Assembly: GCA_045612665.1 (NCBI GenBank)
Contig: JAZKZO010000004.1
Location: 4,496 to 68,495, forward strand
Length of the DNA stretch: 64,000 nucleotides
Direction of reading: 5' to 3'
Source of the DNA: RGIG2000 sp045612665
GTDB lineage: Bacteria; Bacillota; Clostridia; Oscillospirales; CAG-272
Shown here one piece after another: positions 61,331 through 64,000 of the stretch. The notes below the pieces were generated by a model. That model made no database searches and was not told where the DNA came from. It was given only the letters and a program-made list of their open reading frames with translations. The number at the start of each line of letters is the position of its first letter. Position 1 is the stretch's first letter. Position numbers and translations under genes: made by a program.

Positions 61331-63069
61331 AAAGAAAATTGTTATTGGTAATTGCTATGGTGGCTGTTCTTGCATGCTTCTTTGCGTTAGCGGTGTCTGC
61401 TGATGTACATAGCAATGTGGACAAAACCACCAAGGTTATCCTTGATAGTGGAATAGAGGTAGCTCTTTTCGACAACGAGGGAAATGCTCTTATTTGGTAT
61501 CTTGATAACAGTGGTAATCTTCAATCAATTCGTGCTGACGATATTGAGGACGGAGATAACGGGGTAAGAGTTGAATACTATACTGAAACGAACAGAGGTC
61601 AAACCGCTCTTGCGAAGGTCAACATATATAGCGGGGGATCTATAATCGGATATAACGCGAACATTGTAGTTTTCAACATTATGGATGATGATATCGCCTT
61701 TGATACCGACCCTAACCAAGAGGGAATTCAAAAAATGACCTTGATAATGGAAACGTTTAATAAGGTTAATAAGGCTCCAAACGGCGCAATGCTTTTGGAA
61801 TATGCATATTTGAGACTTGACACCACAAAAATCGGTGGTAGAGCCTTCGGAGATTGCACAAAGCTAAAGTATATAAACATCGAGGAGCTAACAGAGCTTG
61901 AAAGCTTAGGTGCAACAGACGGTTATAATTATGGTGGCACTTTCCGTAATTGCAGCTCACTTTTTGCTAATCAGGTTGTTGACTTATCTAAAACAAAGAT
62001 AACAACAATTAAAGAAGGAAATCCATTGTATGGTAACTTTGCTCAAACCCCTATTTCAGGCATAAAGCTTCCTTCAACAGTAACGTTTATCGGAAATCAC
62101 ACCTTCTATGCTTGTAAAAATCTTACCACTATTTGGCTTAGCAGTAATCCGGAAATTGAATATAATGCATTTGTAGAAGCAACAGCATTAAAGCAAATTT
62201 TCTATTCCGGCTCCAAGGACGGCTTTAATGAGCTTCTTAAAAAGCTTGACCCCTCGGGTAATACTCCTTTTTTGACAGTGGTAGGCGAAAATAACTCAAA
62301 TTTGATTTCATATTCAGCGTATAAGCAATTGCCTGATCAAAATGTTAAATGCGCAGTTTACGATTATAACTCCTGTGATTATAACGGAGCTCACGAGGAA
62401 ACAACAGAGGTAAATGCTTGCGTCAGCCTTTGTAACAATTGCGGTGCGACAATTGTAAAGCATTCGGTAAGCGCAAGGCTTAACGAAAGCATAGTGTATA
62501 CGGATTATACTGAAAACGGCACAAAAACGGTTGCGTGTACTAATGAGAGCTGTACTTATAAAGCTACAGAAAAAGCACCCGCACTCTTTACCTGCCTTGG
62601 CTATTCGGTAGGACCTGACGGCTACTCGCTCAAAGCAGGATTTATGGTAAATCTTGATGCGGTAAAGGAATACAAGGAATTTTATCCAAGCTTTACATTT
62701 GGCGTGGTTATAGTAAACGCAAATACAGTAAAATCAAGCGAGGCATTCTTTGTAAGCGAGGTGATCAATTCGAGTGCAAAGGGAATTATGGTTCGCGTTG
62801 ATGATTTGCAATATACAATTTTGAACGTAGATATTAGCAATTTTAATGCAGATATGGCAGGCACTCTTGAGCTCGTAGTAGGACTCTACACAAACGACGG
62901 AGAGGGCAATATGAAGGTGGCTCAACACGTAAATTCCAAAGCATATACAACCACAAAGTCGTATAGCGATATGAAGCTTAACGCAATTACCTTCAATCAG
63001 GTAAGAATCGCACACGATATGGAAGCCCTCGTCCCAACCACACCCCCAACCACAACCGACGAGCAATAA
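61327..63069 (+). CDS. BspA-like secreted surface protein
   Basis: A 580-residue secreted protein. Signal peptide residues 1-26 (KRKLLLVIAMVAVLACFFALAVSA). The start of the mature part has EGNALIWYL, paralleling QGNALTWY in the gene at 1. A few LRR_5 repeats follow (GGRAFGDCTKLKYINI, GNHTFYACKNLTTIWLSSN). Residues 345-405 are Cys-rich (CVSLCNNCGATI and ACTNESCTY), then a beta module (DAVKEYKEFYPSFTFGVVIVN) shared with the first gene. The tail is Pro/Thr-rich, TTPPTTTDEQ, with no LPXTG anchor. AAAGGAG ahead of ATG. Last gene behind the TIM-barrel glycosidase. Confidence 0.85.
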   Translation: MKRKLLLVIAMVAVLACFFALAVSADVHSNVDKTTKVILDSGIEVALFDNEGNALIWYLDNSGNLQSIRADDIEDGDNGVRVEYYTETNRGQTALAKVNIYSGGSIIGYNANIVVFNIMDDDIAFDTDPNQEGIQKMTLIMETFNKVNKAPNGAMLLEYAYLRLDTTKIGGRAFGDCTKLKYINIEELTELESLGATDGYNYGGTFRNCSSLFANQVVDLSKTKITTIKEGNPLYGNFAQTPISGIKLPSTVTFIGNHTFYACKNLTTIWLSSNPEIEYNAFVEATALKQIFYSGSKDGFNELLKKLDPSGNTPFLTVVGENNSNLISYSAYKQLPDQNVKCAVYDYNSCDYNGAHEETTEVNACVSLCNNCGATIVKHSVSARLNESIVYTDYTENGTKTVACTNESCTYKATEKAPALFTCLGYSVGPDGYSLKAGFMVNLDAVKEYKEFYPSFTFGVVIVNANTVKSSEAFFVSEVINSSAKGIMVRVDDLQYTILNVDISNFNADMAGTLELVVGLYTNDGEGNMKVAQHVNSKAYTTTKSYSDMKLNAITFNQVRIAHDMEALVPTTPPTTTDEQ

Positions 63070-63077
63070 TTAAATAA

Positions 63078-63103
63078 AAAAGGCACTCAACCGCGTGCCT
63101 TTT
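63078..63103. terminator. Terminator of the BspA-like gene
   Basis: AAAAGGCAC/GTGCCTTTT stem; nearly the same hairpin as at 56080. It may also serve the gene on the other strand. Confidence 0.85.
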
Positions 63104-63106
63104 GTT

Positions 63107-63601
63107 TTATTTTTCTCCCAAATCTATATGTTTTGTTCTTTTATACAACATAAAAAAACAAAATGCTGGTATTAAGGAAACAACCGCAAAAATAATCAAA
63201 GCCACAATGTTTGCATCATAATCGAAACGCTCAGCAAATATGTTGACTAAAATTGCTCTTACTATGTAATATACCGCAAGTAGCATATATGAAACAAATC
63301 CTATAAAAGTAACGATTTTTCTTCTTTTTAAGAATTTATTTGACTCAATAGGTGCAAAAGCAGTGTTACCGTCACGAACTATATTTGTTGATTTGTATTC
63401 ATCTCCTAAAAAAGCATAGCCTATGCCAAAATTAATTATAGCACCGCCACCTAACAAGGATGCTATTAATAACATACTTGCAATATCCGAGAATGTTGAA
63501 ACCCAAAATGACACTCCAATAAAAGCAAGTCCTGCTAAAATACAAAAAATTCCTATAGGAATTTTAATAACCATCATTAAAGCCTTAGTGTATTTATCCA
63601 C
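63107..63601 (-). CDS. Four-helix membrane protein, unknown function
   Basis: A 164-residue protein with hydrophobic segments at about 9-30, 38-62, 93-115 and 130-152 and a basic tail. GTG start with AGAGGA seven bases ahead. The polar stretch at residues 65-92 (LGDEYKSTNIVRDGNTAFAP) is likely a cytoplasmic or external loop. I see no family motif. Single gene, convergent with the BspA-like gene. Confidence 0.65.
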   Translation of the reverse strand: MDKYTKALMMVIKIPIGIFCILAGLAFIGVSFWVSTFSDIASMLLIASLLGGGAIINFGIGYAFLGDEYKSTNIVRDGNTAFAPIESNKFLKRRKIVTFIGFVSYMLLAVYYIVRAILVNIFAERFDYDANIVALIIFAVVSLIPAFCFFMLYKRTKHIDLGEK

Positions 63602-63924
63602 AAATATATCCTCTTTTCATTATTTGCCTATGGTTTGCAAAAGCAAATTTACTTTAATCTAATTTGATTATACCACACAAATTTCAACATTTCAACAAAA
63701 AAATTGCGCCTCATTCGAGCCGTGATTTCCATAACTAAATACTCTTGTCAATCGTCTTTCGCGGCATAAAAGCCGATAACAAAACTTTCGTAACGAAATA
63801 GTTCGGTTGCTTTATTCTTGATGACTATTCAAAAATAAAATTTAGAAAAAAGCTTGCAGAAAATGTTAAGCTTGTGAAAACCGCCTCGTATATGTAGATG
63901 AAAACAAAACGGAGGTTGGTTAAA
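63602..63924. other. Intergenic region without clear gene
   Basis: AT-rich, 320 bases. I see a 13-base palindrome TTTCGTAACGAAA (63786-63798), a small CGGC/GCCG hairpin (63762-63775) and a repeated AAGCTTG (63851 and 63869 regions), but no promoter I trust and no reading frame. It may hold the control region of the radical-SAM gene. Confidence 0.4.
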
Positions 63925-64000
63925 ATGAAGCCACATGTAATTAATTTTCACATTACAAACAGATGTAATTATCAATGTAAGCATTGCTTTGCAAGATTTA
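63925..64000 (+). CDS. Radical SAM protein, 5' end only; viperin-like cluster motif
   Basis: Starts at ATG 63925 with GGAGGTTGGTTAAA ahead, a strong ribosome site. Only 25 residues are visible. They hold the CX3CX2C [4Fe-4S]-SAM motif as CNYQCKHC, followed by FARF and preceded by NFHITNR. The CNYxCxxCF pattern placed at the very N-terminus, with N-x-H-x-T before it, resembles prokaryotic viperins (human viperin: CNYKCGFCF after NYHFTRQ). Viperins make chain-terminating ddh-nucleotides against viruses. Other short radical SAM enzymes can share part of this pattern, so the viperin call is provisional. Confidence 0.75.
   Translation, partial: MKPHVINFHITNRCNYQCKHCFARF

Noticed and set aside
63786..63798. 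Palindrome TTTCGTAACGAAA as a regulator site
   Set aside because: A single copy without a nearby promoter; too little to assign a role.

Overview
The window reads as a chromosomal contig of an uncultured Clostridia-type Bacillota, most likely from an animal gut. The taxonomic call is inference. It rests on strong AGGAG ribosome sites, TTGACA-17-TATAAT promoters, an IspH-ribosomal protein S1 fusion placed after cmk and plsC, AzlCD, a CDP-glycerol transferase of the teichoic-acid type, a valS T-box, and a load of BspA-like leucine-rich surface proteins and intracellular glycosidases. Most transcription units end in clear hairpin-plus-T terminators, so operon borders are easy to read.

Layout. 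1-2379 is the 3' part of a BspA-like surface protein. 2.4-8.5 kb holds small membrane proteins, a GH27 alpha-galactosidase, a TetR regulator with a membrane partner, a YwaF-like protein, and a PadR/DUF1700/DUF4097 envelope operon whose PadR gene seems to start at AUA. 8.7-11.4 kb has tRNA-Leu(UAA) and initiator tRNA-Met, then a small accessory stretch: two genes (YcgL-like nucleotidyltransferase, alpha/beta hydrolase) bracketed by two different arrays of short hairpins. 11.5-12.6 kb is an XRE repressor divergent from a membrane protein with three matching 18-bp operators. 12.6-16.8 kb has twin SGNH hydrolases, cysK and azlCD.

16.8-31.8 kb is mostly core: a GT2/CDP-glycerol transferase fusion overlapping an ABC-F ATPase, a BaiN-like flavoprotein-cmk-plsC-ispH/S1 operon, a 30-residue Cys-rich protein missed by usual length cut-offs, a zinc-ribbon protein divergent from an Fe-S helicase, asnS and an aminotransferase. 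32-34 kb is a BspA-like lipoprotein behind three helically phased direct repeats. 34-42.6 kb has an acyltransferase, an organophosphate-type transporter, valS with T-box, a GH43 enzyme and glutamine synthetase, followed by a second ABC-F protein.

44.6-61.1 kb is a glycoside-use region: GH2 beta-glucuronidase, CapA-like, GH31, MATE, GH2, sugar isomerase, esterase, GH78 rhamnosidase, AraC regulator, DUF5107 protein and a TIM-barrel glycosidase. None of these enzymes shows a signal peptide, so they should act on imported oligosaccharides or glycosides, although no sugar importer is encoded beside them. The region ends with another BspA-like protein sharing both end modules with the first gene of the window, and a short relic of a third copy lies at 56.05 kb. 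The last 76 bases begin a radical-SAM gene whose cluster motif resembles prokaryotic viperins.

The points most worth a second look are the hairpin arrays, the viperin-like start, the AUA-start PadR, the three-operator XRE switch, the asymmetric ABC-F ATPase, the paired BspA-like proteins with their relic, and the Cys-rich microprotein.
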